A stretch of 54,187 bases of DNA from Nocardia amamiensis NBRC 102102 (GTDB lineage: Bacteria > Actinomycetota > Actinomycetes > Mycobacteriales > Mycobacteriaceae), in contig NZ_BDBA01000061.1 in assembly GCF_001612745.1 (NCBI RefSeq), forward strand, positions 1 to 54,187, read 5' to 3'. This document shows positions 24,403 to 33,496 of the stretch, one piece after another. A model generated the notes under the pieces. That model made no database searches, had not been told where the DNA came from, and saw only the letters and a list, made by a program, of their open reading frames with translations. Within the stretch, counting starts at the first letter, position 1. Each line of letters begins with the position of its first letter. The position numbers were made by a program, and so were the translations under genes.

Positions 24403-25359
24403 TCAGCTGAGCAGGCCTTCGAGCGCCTTGGCCCGCCCAGGCTGCCGTAGCTTCGCCATGCCCTTGGCCTCGATCTGGCGAGCCGGTTCGCGGGATACTC
24501 CGTAGGTCTTGCCGACCTCCTCCAGGGTTCGCGGTTCTGCGCCGTGCAAGCCGAAGCGCAGTGCGATCACCTCGGCCTCGCGTGCGGTCAGCGAGCCGAG
24601 CACCTTGTCGAGCTGGCCGCGCAGGGCGGACTCGGCCACCGCGTCGGACGGATCCGGCGCGGTATCGGCGATGAGCTCGCCGAATTCGGTGGCGTCCGCG
24701 CCGACCGGGGTCTGCAGCGAGAGCGGTTCGCGGCCGAGGTCGAGCAGATCGCGCACCTTCTCCTCGGACAGCTCCAGCTCTGCGGCGAGTTCCGCCACCG
24801 TGGCAGGGCGGGCCAAACGTTGCGCGAGGACGCGCTGCGCGCGGTTCACCCGGTTGAGCACGTCGACGACATGCACCGGGATGCGGATGGTGCGGCCCTG
24901 ATCGGCCAGCGCGCGTCCGATCGACTGCTTGATCCACCAGGTCGCGTAGGTGGAGAACTTCAGTCCGCGCCGGTGGTCGAACTTCTCCACCGCGCGCATC
25001 ATCCCGAGCGTCCCTTCCTGGATCAGGTCCAGCAGCGACATGCCCGCCGGTGTGGGATACCGCTTGGCGATCGAGACCACCAGGCGCAGATTGGCTTCGA
25101 CCATATGGTTCTTGGCCCGTTGACCGTCCGAGATCCGGCGACGCAATTCCCGGCGCTCCCGCGCGTCGAGTTCCGCTGCCTCGCCGGAGTTTTCGAGGCG
25201 ACGAGCGGCACACTCGCCCGCCTCGATCCGCTCGCCGAGCTCGAACTCCTGCGCGGCGGTGAGCAACGCGGTGCGGCCGATGAGCCGCAGGTAGTCCTTG
25301 ATCGGGTCCTCGCTGACGGATCCCGTGAAACGGGCCGGATGGGTGCACAACTGGGTCAC
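24403..25359 (-). CDS. Group 2 (SigB-like) RNA polymerase sigma factor
   Basis: From GTG 25359, which follows GGAAGGAC, the product is 318 residues, close to mycobacterial SigB. Region 1.2 is at about 18-50 (DPIKDYLRLIGRTALLTAA), region 2 at about 85-155 (MVEANLRLVVSIAKRY, LLDLIQEGTLGMMRAVEKFD, KFSTYATWWIKQSIGRAL), region 3 at 160-235, and region 4 at about 250-318 (LTAREAEVIALRFGLHG, TLEEVGKTYGVSREPARQIE). It lacks the long N-terminal part of the housekeeping factor. The recognition helix reads SREPARQIEAKG, where the usual form is TRERIRQIE; the contact residues Arg, Glu, Arg and Gln remain. Such factors serve stress or stationary-phase promoters. A possible small gene lies upstream on the same strand. 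Confidence 0.92.
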   Translation of the reverse strand: MTQLCTHPARFTGSVSEDPIKDYLRLIGRTALLTAAQEFELGERIEAGECAARRLENSGEAAELDARERRELRRRISDGQRAKNHMVEANLRLVVSIAKRYPTPAGMSLLDLIQEGTLGMMRAVEKFDHRRGLKFSTYATWWIKQSIGRALADQGRTIRIPVHVVDVLNRVNRAQRVLAQRLARPATVAELAAELELSEEKVRDLLDLGREPLSLQTPVGADATEFGELIADTAPDPSDAVAESALRGQLDKVLGSLTAREAEVIALRFGLHGAEPRTLEEVGKTYGVSREPARQIEAKGMAKLRQPGRAKALEGLLS

Positions 25360-25435
25360 GGAACGTCCTTCCTGCCGGGTGGACCGTGCGGCGGCGCGCG
25401 GAGCACGCCGCCGAACGGCGGGTCGGGAGCGGTGG

Positions 25436-25729
25436 TCAGCCGCGCCCGGGAATCCGCAGAGGTCGCTGCGGCTTGGCGCGATAGGCCGTTGCAGGGCGAA
25501 TCGGCGTGGTTCCCTTCCGTTCTCGGCGCGAGGCGCTCGGGAAGGAGTGGGAAGGTCGCGCCGCGGCGATCGGGGAGATGGCGGTTGCGCCTCCTTCGGT
25601 GCGGAGCCGGCGAACCGCGGCCTCGATGGCGGCGTGAGCACTGGTCTTATCGGGCATGGTGGCCGATCCCTTTCGGTCGATGGTGGAACTGATGCGAGCC
25701 GAGGCCGCTTCGACAAGTGCGTGGTTCAT
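25436..25729 (-). CDS. Possible small protein upstream of the sigma factor
   Basis: An open frame of 97 codons with mostly C/G third positions. The first 45 residues look protein-like (MNHALVEAASARISSTIDRK, then AHAAIEAAVRRLRTEGG), while the rest is basic and Pro-rich. GGAGTGCCGG lies upstream of the ATG at 25729; a second ATG at 25657 is preceded by AAAGGGA. No family is recognised. It may be a small regulator or a leader; it may also be non-coding leader sequence of the sigma factor mRNA. Confidence 0.3.
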   Translation of the reverse strand: MNHALVEAASARISSTIDRKGSATMPDKTSAHAAIEAAVRRLRTEGGATAISPIAAARPSHSFPSASRRERKGTTPIRPATAYRAKPQRPLRIPGRG

Positions 25730-25808
25730 CCGCGCCGGCACTCCTTCGTTCTAGTGACGACTACAAACTTATGCTGCACCTAAAATTATGTCAAGAAGAT
25801 TTTTGTGT

Positions 25809-25823
25809 CGATATCAGATATCG
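25809..25823. promoter_or_regulatory. Perfect 15-bp palindrome, probable TetR operator
   Basis: CGATATC-A-GATATCG sits 7 bp before the start codon of the TetR gene at 25831, in an A/T-rich intergenic stretch (25745-25825) that stands out from the GC-rich surroundings and should also carry the promoter toward the sigma factor. The position suits autorepression. Confidence 0.6.
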
Positions 25824-25830
25824 TGGCGGC

Positions 25831-26472
25831 ATGAGCTCAGCAGACCTCGGGCTTCGCGCCAGAAAAAAGCAGCAGACCAGGGACAACATCTCCCACCACG
25901 CGACCATGCTGTTTCTCGAGCGCGGCTTCGACAACGTGACGATCGCCGACGTCGCCGCGGCGGCGCAGGTCGCCAAGATGACGGTGACCAACTACTTCCC
26001 CCGCAAAGAGGACCTCGCCCTCGACCTGCACGACGTGTTCGTCGGCCAGCTCGCGCGTGCCGTGCGCGAGCGCGGACCCGGCGAGTCCGCGGTCGCAGCG
26101 CTGCGTCGGGCCTATCTGGACGCGGCGGCGCGGCACGATCCGGTGACCGGCTTCTCCGGACCCGAATTCGCCGGCATGATCACCGGCAGTCCGGCGTTGG
26201 TGGCCCGGTTACGCGAGTTCCACGACGAACGCGAACAGGCGCTCGCCACTACCTTGGCCGACGAGACCGACTCCGCCGCAACCGATATCATGCCCCGCGT
26301 GGTGGCCGCGTTACTCGGCGGAGTGCACCGCGTGCTGTTCGATGAAACCTTGCGCCGCACCCTCGACGGGCAATCCAACGACGACATCGCCAGCGCCCTC
26401 GCCGAATACATCGCCACCGCGTTCGACACGCTGGAACAGGCGATCGGCGATTACGCCGTCCGCGGCGATTAG
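25831..26472 (+). CDS. TetR-family transcriptional regulator
   Basis: The 213-residue protein has a TetR helix-turn-helix at residues about 12-58 (RDNISHHATMLFLERGFDNV, TIADVAAAAQVAKMTVTNYF, PRKEDL). The C-terminal two-thirds is helical with no recognised ligand signature. ATG 25831 is preceded by the palindrome at 25809-25823. It is divergent from the SigB-like gene and convergent with a second TetR gene; the two stop codons overlap by four bases. Confidence 0.93.
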   Translation: MSSADLGLRARKKQQTRDNISHHATMLFLERGFDNVTIADVAAAAQVAKMTVTNYFPRKEDLALDLHDVFVGQLARAVRERGPGESAVAALRRAYLDAAARHDPVTGFSGPEFAGMITGSPALVARLREFHDEREQALATTLADETDSAATDIMPRVVAALLGGVHRVLFDETLRRTLDGQSNDDIASALAEYIATAFDTLEQAIGDYAVRGD

Positions 26473-27110
26473 CTCTGCTCCGGCCGCTCCAGCAGCGACA
26501 TCGCGATCGGGACGAGCAGATCGACCAGTTCGGCGACGGCCGGGCGCGGGTCGGCCAGCACCCACTCGTGCGCAAGCCCGTTGATCGCGCCGATGAGAGC
26601 GCTCGCTGCCCATCCGGGTGCGCCGCGCACCCGGGAACCGGGCGCGACCGCCGGCACGACGTGGGACTCCAGCACGGACGCCCAGGCGTGGCGCCGCTCG
26701 CGGCGATGCCGCTCCATCCGGTCGCTCACCCCGACCACCTCGATGAAGGCGAGCTTGGCGCGATAGGGGTCGGAGCCGATCGATTCGAGGTAGGCGGTGA
26801 CCACGGCGGTCATCGCGGCGGTCAGATCGAATCGGGGGTCGAGTTCCCGCATCCGCGCCAGGACGGCGCCTGCGGCCTCGTCCTGGATCCGGTCGTAGGC
26901 CGCGACCAGGACGTCCTCCCTGGTGTGGAACTCCTCGTAGAACTGCCGCTTGGACAGGCCCGCGGCGGCGCACACGTCGGCCAGCGAGCAGTCCGCGTAG
27001 CCGCGCTCGGCGAAGATCCGCGTTGCCGCCTCGAGGAAACGCTGACGCCGCTCGGCCTTCCGCTCGACGACGGCGCGCCCGCCGTATTGCCTGCCTACTG
27101 TGGCCGTCAC
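26469..27110 (-). CDS. TetR-family transcriptional regulator
   Basis: GTG 27110 follows GGTGGAAG and gives a 213-residue protein; the open frame extends much further upstream through the divergent SDR gene and is not real there. The helix-turn-helix is at about residues 18-65 (RQRFLEAATRIFAERGYADC, SLADVCAAAGLSKRQFYEEF, HTRED). The C-terminal domain resembles regulators controlling lipid or drug genes (YLESIGSDPYRAKLAFIEVV). It is divergent from the SDR gene at 27348 and most likely controls it through the palindrome at 27324-27339. Confidence 0.9.
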   Translation of the reverse strand: MTATVGRQYGGRAVVERKAERRQRFLEAATRIFAERGYADCSLADVCAAAGLSKRQFYEEFHTREDVLVAAYDRIQDEAAGAVLARMRELDPRFDLTAAMTAVVTAYLESIGSDPYRAKLAFIEVVGVSDRMERHRRERRHAWASVLESHVVPAVAPGSRVRGAPGWAASALIGAINGLAHEWVLADPRPAVAELVDLLVPIAMSLLERPEQS

Positions 27111-27323
27111 ATCTTCCACCGTAGCGAAATCACAGCGACCACGACCGGTCTGCGCGGGCACACGATGTGCGGCCATGGCGCCCGGCGTCCCGACCCGCGA
27201 CGCAGCAGCCGATCGACAGCTCGACGACCGCGCAAATGCCCGTGTCGTGGCGGCGATCCTCGGAAACCGGCGCTCGCGTCTGAGACGATCTAAGCCGAAT
27301 CCCGCACACACCTTCCCCAGAAA

Positions 27324-27339
27324 CTTACTCCAAAGTAAG
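27324..27339. promoter_or_regulatory. Candidate TetR operator upstream of the SDR gene
   Basis: CTTACT-CCAA-AGTAAG is a perfect 16-bp inverted repeat 8 bp before the SDR start codon. Sites of this form (TTACT-N4-AGTAA) are typical for TetR regulators, and a TetR gene is divergently placed. Confidence 0.6.
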
Positions 27340-27347
27340 GTTGGCCC

Positions 27348-28223
27348 ATGGCGTGGAAACCCACTGAGATCCCGGACCAGACGGGACGTACCTTTGTCAT
27401 CACCGGCGCTAACGGCGGTCTGGGCACTGTGACCACCGAAGTCCTCGCGGCCAAAGGCGCGACCGTGATCATGGGCTGCCGTAACGCGGCCAAGGCGAAG
27501 GAGATAGCCGACCGCATCGACGGCGATGTCCGGGTGGCCGAACTCGACCTTGCCGACCTGGCCTCGGTGCGCAAATTCGCCCACGACTGCGGCGAATTCG
27601 ACGTGCTGATCAACAACGCGGGGCTGATGAACCTGCCGTTCTCCCGGACCAAGGACGGTTTCGAAACCCAGTGGGGCGTCAACCACCTCGGGCACTTCGC
27701 GCTCACCGGGCTGCTGCTGGACCGGATCACCGACCGTGTGGTGACGCTGTCCAGCATCGCGCACAAGCAGACCCCGAAACTCCAGATCGACGACCTCGAC
27801 TACAAGAAGCGCCGCTACCAGCGCAATCTCGCCTATGCGCAGTCCAAGCTGTGCAACCTGATGTTCGCGCGGGAACTGCAACGCAGGCTGATGGAGTCCG
27901 GGTCGGCCAAACGCTCCTACGCCGTACACCCCGGCGTCTCGGCCACCGACCTCTTCGCGCACACCGAGACGCCGCTCGACCACATCGCCAAGCCGTTCAT
28001 CCGCCTGATCGGGCACTCCCCCGCCAAGGCAGCCCACTCGACGCTGTTCGCGGCGACCATGCCCGACGCCGACCCCACGGTGTACTGGGGCCCGACCAGG
28101 CTCTTCGGCACCCAGGGCCCGGTGCGCGCCTCCTCGTCCACCGGCCTGTCGAAGAACAAAGACCTGTGGCAGCGGCTGTGGACGGAATCCGAGCGACTGA
28201 CCGGCGTCATCTACTCGTTCTGA
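27348..28223 (+). CDS. Short-chain dehydrogenase/reductase
   Basis: The 291-residue protein is a classical SDR with the NADP(H)-binding motif TGANGGLG (residues 19-26), DLADLASVR, INNAGLM near residue 90, and the catalytic YAQSK (Y163, K167) with the serine in VVTLSSIAHK. The long C-terminal part and the segment YAVHPGVSATDLF resemble retinol-dehydrogenase-like SDRs of actinobacteria. The substrate is unknown, probably a lipid or aromatic carbonyl. The start ATG at 27348 lies just after a TetR-type operator, so the enzyme is likely induced by the ligand of the divergent TetR regulator. Confidence 0.93.
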   Translation: MAWKPTEIPDQTGRTFVITGANGGLGTVTTEVLAAKGATVIMGCRNAAKAKEIADRIDGDVRVAELDLADLASVRKFAHDCGEFDVLINNAGLMNLPFSRTKDGFETQWGVNHLGHFALTGLLLDRITDRVVTLSSIAHKQTPKLQIDDLDYKKRRYQRNLAYAQSKLCNLMFARELQRRLMESGSAKRSYAVHPGVSATDLFAHTETPLDHIAKPFIRLIGHSPAKAAHSTLFAATMPDADPTVYWGPTRLFGTQGPVRASSSTGLSKNKDLWQRLWTESERLTGVIYSF

Positions 28224-28244
28224 GCACCGCGCAAACAAACCCAG

Positions 28245-28280
28245 CTCTACGGCCTGCGTAGTAGAACGGGTACCGTAGAG
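28245..28280 (+). promoter_or_regulatory. Inverted repeat covering the ribosome binding region of the small membrane protein gene
   Basis: CTCTACGG (28245-28252) and CCGTAGAG (28273-28280) are perfect inverted repeats spaced by 20 nt. The right arm ends 3 nt before the GTG start at 28284, so in RNA it would hide the ribosome binding site; as DNA it could be an operator. Confidence 0.4.
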
Positions 28281-28283
28281 GCC

Positions 28284-28736
28284 GTGTCCGCCTCACCTCG
28301 CCGCTCGGCACACAATCGTCCGGCCCTCATCGCGCTGGTGATCGTCGCCGCGCTGGGCTGCCTGGCGCTGGCCTGGTGGCAGTGGGAGCGGTACGAGTCG
28401 GCGAGCGGCACCGGCCAGAATCTCGGGTACGCGCTGCAGTGGCCGCTGTTCGCGGCATTCGCCGTCTTCGCCTACTTCCGGTTCGTCCGGCTCGAGCGCG
28501 AGGCCGAGGAGAAGGGCGAACCCGCCGACACGGGACGCGGCGCCGCCACATCCGGACGGGCCGCGAAACCGGTTGCTCCCAAGGAGATCCCGGCGGGCCT
28601 GCTGCCCGAGCGCCCGAAGGCCGTCCGGGACGAGGACCCCGTGCTCGCCGAGTACAACCGGTACCTCGCCGAACTGCACGCCAACGACATCGATGCGCAG
28701 GTCCGCCTGCACACCCGCGAGAGGAGCGCCGGTTGA
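28284..28736 (+). CDS. Membrane protein with two helices (Rv1343c position)
   Basis: The 150-residue protein has two hydrophobic helices: residues 14-32 (ALIALVIVAALGCLALAWW) and about 50-66 (LQWPLFAAFAVFAYF), then a cytoplasmic tail rich in Glu, Lys and Pro ending with LAEYNRYLAELHANDI. In position it corresponds to Rv1343c of M. tuberculosis (annotated there as LprD), next to a DUF3817 gene. Function unknown. Its stop overlaps the start of the DUF3817 gene, so the two are translated together. GTG at 28284 is the start. Confidence 0.8.
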   Translation: MSASPRRSAHNRPALIALVIVAALGCLALAWWQWERYESASGTGQNLGYALQWPLFAAFAVFAYFRFVRLEREAEEKGEPADTGRGAATSGRAAKPVAPKEIPAGLLPERPKAVRDEDPVLAEYNRYLAELHANDIDAQVRLHTRERSAG

Positions 28737-29098
28737 CCACCAGCGAGAATTCCGCCGAGACCGCCGTCGCCCCCGCGCCGACGGCGAAGGCCGCCAAGAT
28801 CGCCCCGGCGCTGCTGCGCTACCGCACGCTGGCCTGGATCACCGGCCTCTGGCTGCTGCTGCTCACCGGTGAGATGATCGCCAAGTACGGCTTCGGCATG
28901 CACCCCCCGAGCTGGATCGCCGTGGTGCACGGCTGGGTGTACTTCGTCTACCTGCTGGTCACGGCCGATCTCGCGGTCAAGGTGCGCTGGCCCGTCCCGC
29001 GCACCGTCGGCACGCTGCTCGCAGGCACCATCCCGCTGCTGTCGTTCTTCGTCGAGCACGTCAACGCGAAGCAGGTCAAGCAAGACTTCGGGGTCTGA
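28733..29098 (+). CDS. DUF3817 membrane protein (Rv1342c-like)
   Basis: The TTG at 28733 overlaps the stop of the preceding gene (GGTTGA) and is preceded by GAGAGGAG, giving 121 residues. After a polar N-terminus, three hydrophobic helices follow: LAWITGLWLLLLTGEMIAKY, AVVHGWVYFVYLLVTADLAV and VGTLLAGTIPLLSFFVE. The HGWVYFVYL segment and the final FFVEHVNAK are typical of DUF3817. Function unknown; the family is often found beside membrane transport or redox genes. Confidence 0.88.
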   Translation: MTTSENSAETAVAPAPTAKAAKIAPALLRYRTLAWITGLWLLLLTGEMIAKYGFGMHPPSWIAVVHGWVYFVYLLVTADLAVKVRWPVPRTVGTLLAGTIPLLSFFVEHVNAKQVKQDFGV

Positions 29099-29144
29099 CC
29101 CCGGGCGGACCGAACGCCGCCCGGGTGGACGGATTACGCCCGCG

Positions 29145-29753
29145 TCAGTCGGCCAGGGCAGCGAGCGCGGGCACCAATTGGGCCAGCGCCCGCCCACGAT
29201 GCGAGACCGCGTCCTTCTGGGCGGCTGTCAGCTGAGCCGCGGTGATGTCGCCGCCCGCCGGGATGAACAGCGGGTCGTAGCCGAAGCCGCCGTCGCCCAC
29301 CGGCTTGCGTCCGATCGAGCCCGGCCATTCGCCGCGCACCACGGTCTCCGCGCCGCCCGGCACCACCAGCGCGCAGGCCGACACGAACCGCCCGCCGCGC
29401 CGCTCGTCCGGAACGTCGGCAAGCTGCGCCAGCAGCAGCGCGTTGTTGGCGGCGTCGTCCCCGTGGCCGCCCGACCACCGCGCCGACAGCACACCCGGCA
29501 TGCCGTTCAAGGCGTCCACCTCGAGGCCGGAATCGTCGGCGACACAGGCCGAACCGGTCGCCGCGGCACCGTCGCGGGCCTTGGCCAGCGCGTTCTCCTC
29601 GAACGTCGCACCGGTCTCGGGAGCCTCGTCGTACGGGGGAACGTCGTTCAGCCCGACTATCTCGATACCGGCGACGCCCGCCTCGTCGAGGATGCGGCGC
29701 AGCTCGTTCAATTTCTTGGCATTGCGGCTGGCGACCAGCAGGCGGCGGGTCAT
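29145..29753 (-). CDS. rdgB: RdgB/HAM1 non-canonical purine NTP pyrophosphatase
   Basis: The 202-residue enzyme hydrolyses dITP, ITP and XTP to monophosphates and keeps deaminated purines out of nucleic acids. It has the substrate-binding start VASRNAKKLNELR, ATFEENALAKAR, the metal-binding DDSGLEVDAL and SARWSGGHGDD, and the C-terminal FGYDPLFIP and AVSHRGRAL. The ATG at 29753 shares one base with the stop of rph, showing translational coupling. The rph-rdgB pair is the standard actinobacterial order. Convergent with the DUF3817 gene. Confidence 0.96.
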   Translation of the reverse strand: MTRRLLVASRNAKKLNELRRILDEAGVAGIEIVGLNDVPPYDEAPETGATFEENALAKARDGAAATGSACVADDSGLEVDALNGMPGVLSARWSGGHGDDAANNALLLAQLADVPDERRGGRFVSACALVVPGGAETVVRGEWPGSIGRKPVGDGGFGYDPLFIPAGGDITAAQLTAAQKDAVSHRGRALAQLVPALAALAD

Positions 29754-30523
29754 CACTTCTTCTTCGGCTCGGCCGGCTCCGGAAGCACGCCGGGGTACGG
29801 CAGCGCCAGCGCTTCCTTCTGCACAACGAACAACTTCTCGCAGGCCACCAGCGCGGCGTCGAGCAACTTGTCCAGCGTGGAGCGCGGGAAGGTGGCGCCC
29901 TCGCCGGTGCCCTGGATCTCCACCAGGGTGCCGGTATCGGTGGCGACCACGTTCATGTCGACCTCGGCGCGCGAATCCTCTTCGTAGGGCAGGTCCACGC
30001 GCACCCGGCCGTCGACCACGCCGACGCTCACCGCGGCGATCGCGCACGAGATCGGCTGCGGGTCGGCCAAGGCCCCGGCCGCGCCGAGATAGGTCACCGC
30101 GTCAGCCAGGGCGACGTAGGCGCCGGTGATCGCGGCCGTCCTGGTGCCGCCGTCGGCCTGGAGCACATCGCAGTCGATCGCGATGGTGTTCTCCCCGATG
30201 GCGGCCAGGTCGATGCAGGCGCGCAGTGAGCGGCCGATCAGGCGGCTGATCTCCTGAGTCCGCCCACCGATCCTTCCCTTCACCGATTCGCGGCCGCTGC
30301 GGGTATGCGTCGCGGCGGGCAGCATCGCGTATTCGGCGGTGAGCCAGCCCAGCCCGGAGTCGCGGCGCCACGCGGGCACGCCCTCGGTGACACTCGCGGT
30401 GCACATCACCCGCGTCTGCCCGAATTCCACCAGCACGGAACCGGCTGGATGCGTGGTGAACCCACGGGTGATCCGGACCTCGCGGAGCTCATCGTCCGCC
30501 CTGCCATCGGCTCGTCTCGACAC
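29753..30523 (-). CDS. rph: Ribonuclease PH
   Basis: The 256-residue enzyme trims the 3' ends of tRNA precursors by phosphorolysis. Typical segments are [20 protein letters not shown], the phosphate-binding region [40 protein letters not shown] and [19 protein letters not shown], and [20 protein letters not shown]. It lies directly upstream of rdgB with overlapping stop and start. A GC hairpin between it and the upstream MBL gene suggests a separate promoter for rph-rdgB. Confidence 0.97.
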   Translation of the reverse strand: MSRRADGRADDELREVRITRGFTTHPAGSVLVEFGQTRVMCTASVTEGVPAWRRDSGLGWLTAEYAMLPAATHTRSGRESVKGRIGGRTQEISRLIGRSLRACIDLAAIGENTIAIDCDVLQADGGTRTAAITGAYVALADAVTYLGAAGALADPQPISCAIAAVSVGVVDGRVRVDLPYEEDSRAEVDMNVVATDTGTLVEIQGTGEGATFPRSTLDKLLDAALVACEKLFVVQKEALALPYPGVLPEPAEPKKK

Positions 30524-30549
30524 GGGCCACAGCCTACTGTGTTGAATTT

Positions 30550-30568
30550 GCGGCGCCTGCGGCGCCGC
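30550..30568 (-). terminator. Hairpin between MBL phosphodiesterase gene and rph
   Basis: GCGGCGCC (30550-30557) and GGCGCCGC (30561-30568) pair perfectly around TGC. On the minus strand the stem is followed by AAATTCAAC. It lies 30 bp after the stop of the MBL gene and before the rph start. Confidence 0.55.
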
Positions 30569-30597
30569 GTGTTCGCGGCCCTTCGGCCATCATCGGA

Positions 30598-31362
30598 TCA
30601 GAGATCGAAGGTCTCGCCCGGTGCGACAGCGTGTACCGGGCCGGAGAACTGTGCCTTCGCCTCGGCGATCACGTCCTCGCGGGAAGTCCACGGGGGGATG
30701 TGGGTGAGCAGCAGTTCCTTCACTCCGGCCGCGGCGGCGATCTGGCCCGCCTCGGTGCCCGAAAGGTGTATGCCGGGCGGGCGATTGGCCGGGTCGTGCG
30801 TCCAGGACGCCTCGGCCATCAGGACGTCGGCGCCGTGGGCGAGTTCGTGGACCTGCGGGCACAGCGCGGTGTCGCCGGTGTAGACGAATGTGCGGCCGCT
30901 CACGGTCTCGATCCGCAGGCCATAAGACTCCGGCGGGTGATACATCCGGCGCGCGGTGACGGTGTGGCCCGGCCCGAATTCGACCGGCTGTCCCTCGGCC
31001 CACGGCTGCATGTCGATCACATCGGACCAGTCGTCGCATTCGCCGCCGACCTCGGCGGACGCGTTGCCGATACGCAGCGACGTGTCCGAAGGACCGCGCA
31101 CGATCGCCTTTCCCTCCGGCGGTGTGGGGTGGTAACGCCGCCACACCAGCAGGCCCGGCAAATCCAGGCAGTGGTCCGCGTGCAGATGAGTCAGGAAGAT
31201 ATCGACCTCACCTGGGTCGGCGTAGCGCTGCAACGCGCCGAGAACTCCCGGGCCGAAATCGATGACCGTCGGCGGCATATCCGGGCCGGTGAGCAGGTAA
31301 CCCGACGCAGGAGAGTCCGGGCCGGACACGCTGCCCGAGCACCCGAGGACGGTAAGGCGCAT
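30598..31362 (-). CDS. MBL-fold phosphodiesterase (Rv1339-like)
   Basis: The 254-residue protein from ATG 31362 (preceded by GGGGGA) is a metallo-beta-lactamase-fold hydrolase with the metal motif THLHADHCLD (HxHxDH), Asp in VYTGDTALC and His in LLLTHIPPW. By position and size it matches M. tuberculosis Rv1339, an atypical class II cyclic nucleotide phosphodiesterase that degrades cAMP; the family also resembles tRNase Z. It closes the operon coming from clpS. In mycobacteria murI stands between this gene and the rhomboid gene, but here only 69 bp separate them. Confidence 0.9.
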   Translation of the reverse strand: MRLTVLGCSGSVSGPDSPASGYLLTGPDMPPTVIDFGPGVLGALQRYADPGEVDIFLTHLHADHCLDLPGLLVWRRYHPTPPEGKAIVRGPSDTSLRIGNASAEVGGECDDWSDVIDMQPWAEGQPVEFGPGHTVTARRMYHPPESYGLRIETVSGRTFVYTGDTALCPQVHELAHGADVLMAEASWTHDPANRPPGIHLSGTEAGQIAAAAGVKELLLTHIPPWTSREDVIAEAKAQFSGPVHAVAPGETFDL

Positions 31363-31431
31363 TCCCCCATGCTGCCACGCGGAATTCTGGCTCACGAAAG
31401 GATCCCCCTCGTTTCGCGACGGGCCGCGCGC

Positions 31432-32154
31432 TCATCGCGGCGACGCGTTGACTCCGGCTCGATCCCCGCGGCGGTGTCGACGTTCATCACCAGAGAGTAC
31501 CCAGCCAGCGAACAGTCCACCCAACGCCCCGAAAAGATGCCCCTGCCAAGAGATTCCCGGCTGTCCCGGCAGGACGCCCCACAGCAGCGAGCCGTACAGG
31601 GCAAGCACCACGATACCGAGCGCGATCTGTCCGATATTGCGGGCGAACCAGCCGCGCGAGATGACGAATGTCAGCCAGCCGAACACCAGCGCGGACGCAC
31701 CGATGTGCACGCTGCCCGTCGCTCCGGTGAGCCAAGTGCCGACTCCCGCCACGAGCCAGATGATCGCGGTCGCGGCCAACCCGCGGCCGAGACCCGCCAG
31801 CAGGACGAGGAAGCCGAGCACCAGCACCGGGAATGTGTTGCCGATCAGGTGACCCCAGTCATCGTGTAGCACAGGGGCGAACAGGATGCCGGTCAACCCG
31901 TCGGCCTCGCGCGGCTCGATGCCCGCGTAGTCGAGCCGACCGCCGAGCATGACATCGACTGTTTCGACGCCGTAGAGCAGTCCGACGAATCCGAGGATCA
32001 GCACCCCCGAACGCAACCACAGCCGCTTGATGGTGGTGAATCCCCCGCTCGGCGCGGGCGGCGGCCCCGGAACGCCGATGGGCTTCCCCACCCGCGCACG
32101 CATCGCCGCGATCCGATCAGGGTCGAACGACGGCCCGAGTCCCGCGCCGGTCAT
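31432..32154 (-). CDS. Rhomboid-family intramembrane serine protease
   Basis: The 240-residue protein has six hydrophobic segments. The catalytic serine is in HIGASALVFGW (GxSx motif) and the catalytic histidine in WQGHLFGALGGLFAG; HDDWGHLIGNTFPVLVLG is the conserved second helix. It cleaves membrane proteins within or near their membrane segments. A proline-rich N-terminal tail precedes the first helix. ATG 32154 follows GAGGAGG; a GTG two codons earlier is inside that site. It corresponds to Rv1337. Confidence 0.93.
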   Translation of the reverse strand: MTGAGLGPSFDPDRIAAMRARVGKPIGVPGPPPAPSGGFTTIKRLWLRSGVLILGFVGLLYGVETVDVMLGGRLDYAGIEPREADGLTGILFAPVLHDDWGHLIGNTFPVLVLGFLVLLAGLGRGLAATAIIWLVAGVGTWLTGATGSVHIGASALVFGWLTFVISRGWFARNIGQIALGIVVLALYGSLLWGVLPGQPGISWQGHLFGALGGLFAGWVLSGDERRHRRGDRAGVNASPR

Positions 32155-32219
32155 GGCCACCTCCTCGCCGCGCGGGGTTGTGGCCCCGCCTCACCGAGGG
32201 TACCGGCGCGTGCTGGGAA

Positions 32220-33463
<1,244 letters not shown>

Positions 33464-33496
33464 GGGTACTCCTCGTTTTCCGGAACAGGCATCGGT

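Noticed and set aside
26469..28238. 589-codon reading of the second TetR gene
   Set aside because: The part beyond 27110 is antisense to the SDR gene; the real start is GTG 27110 with its own ribosome binding site.
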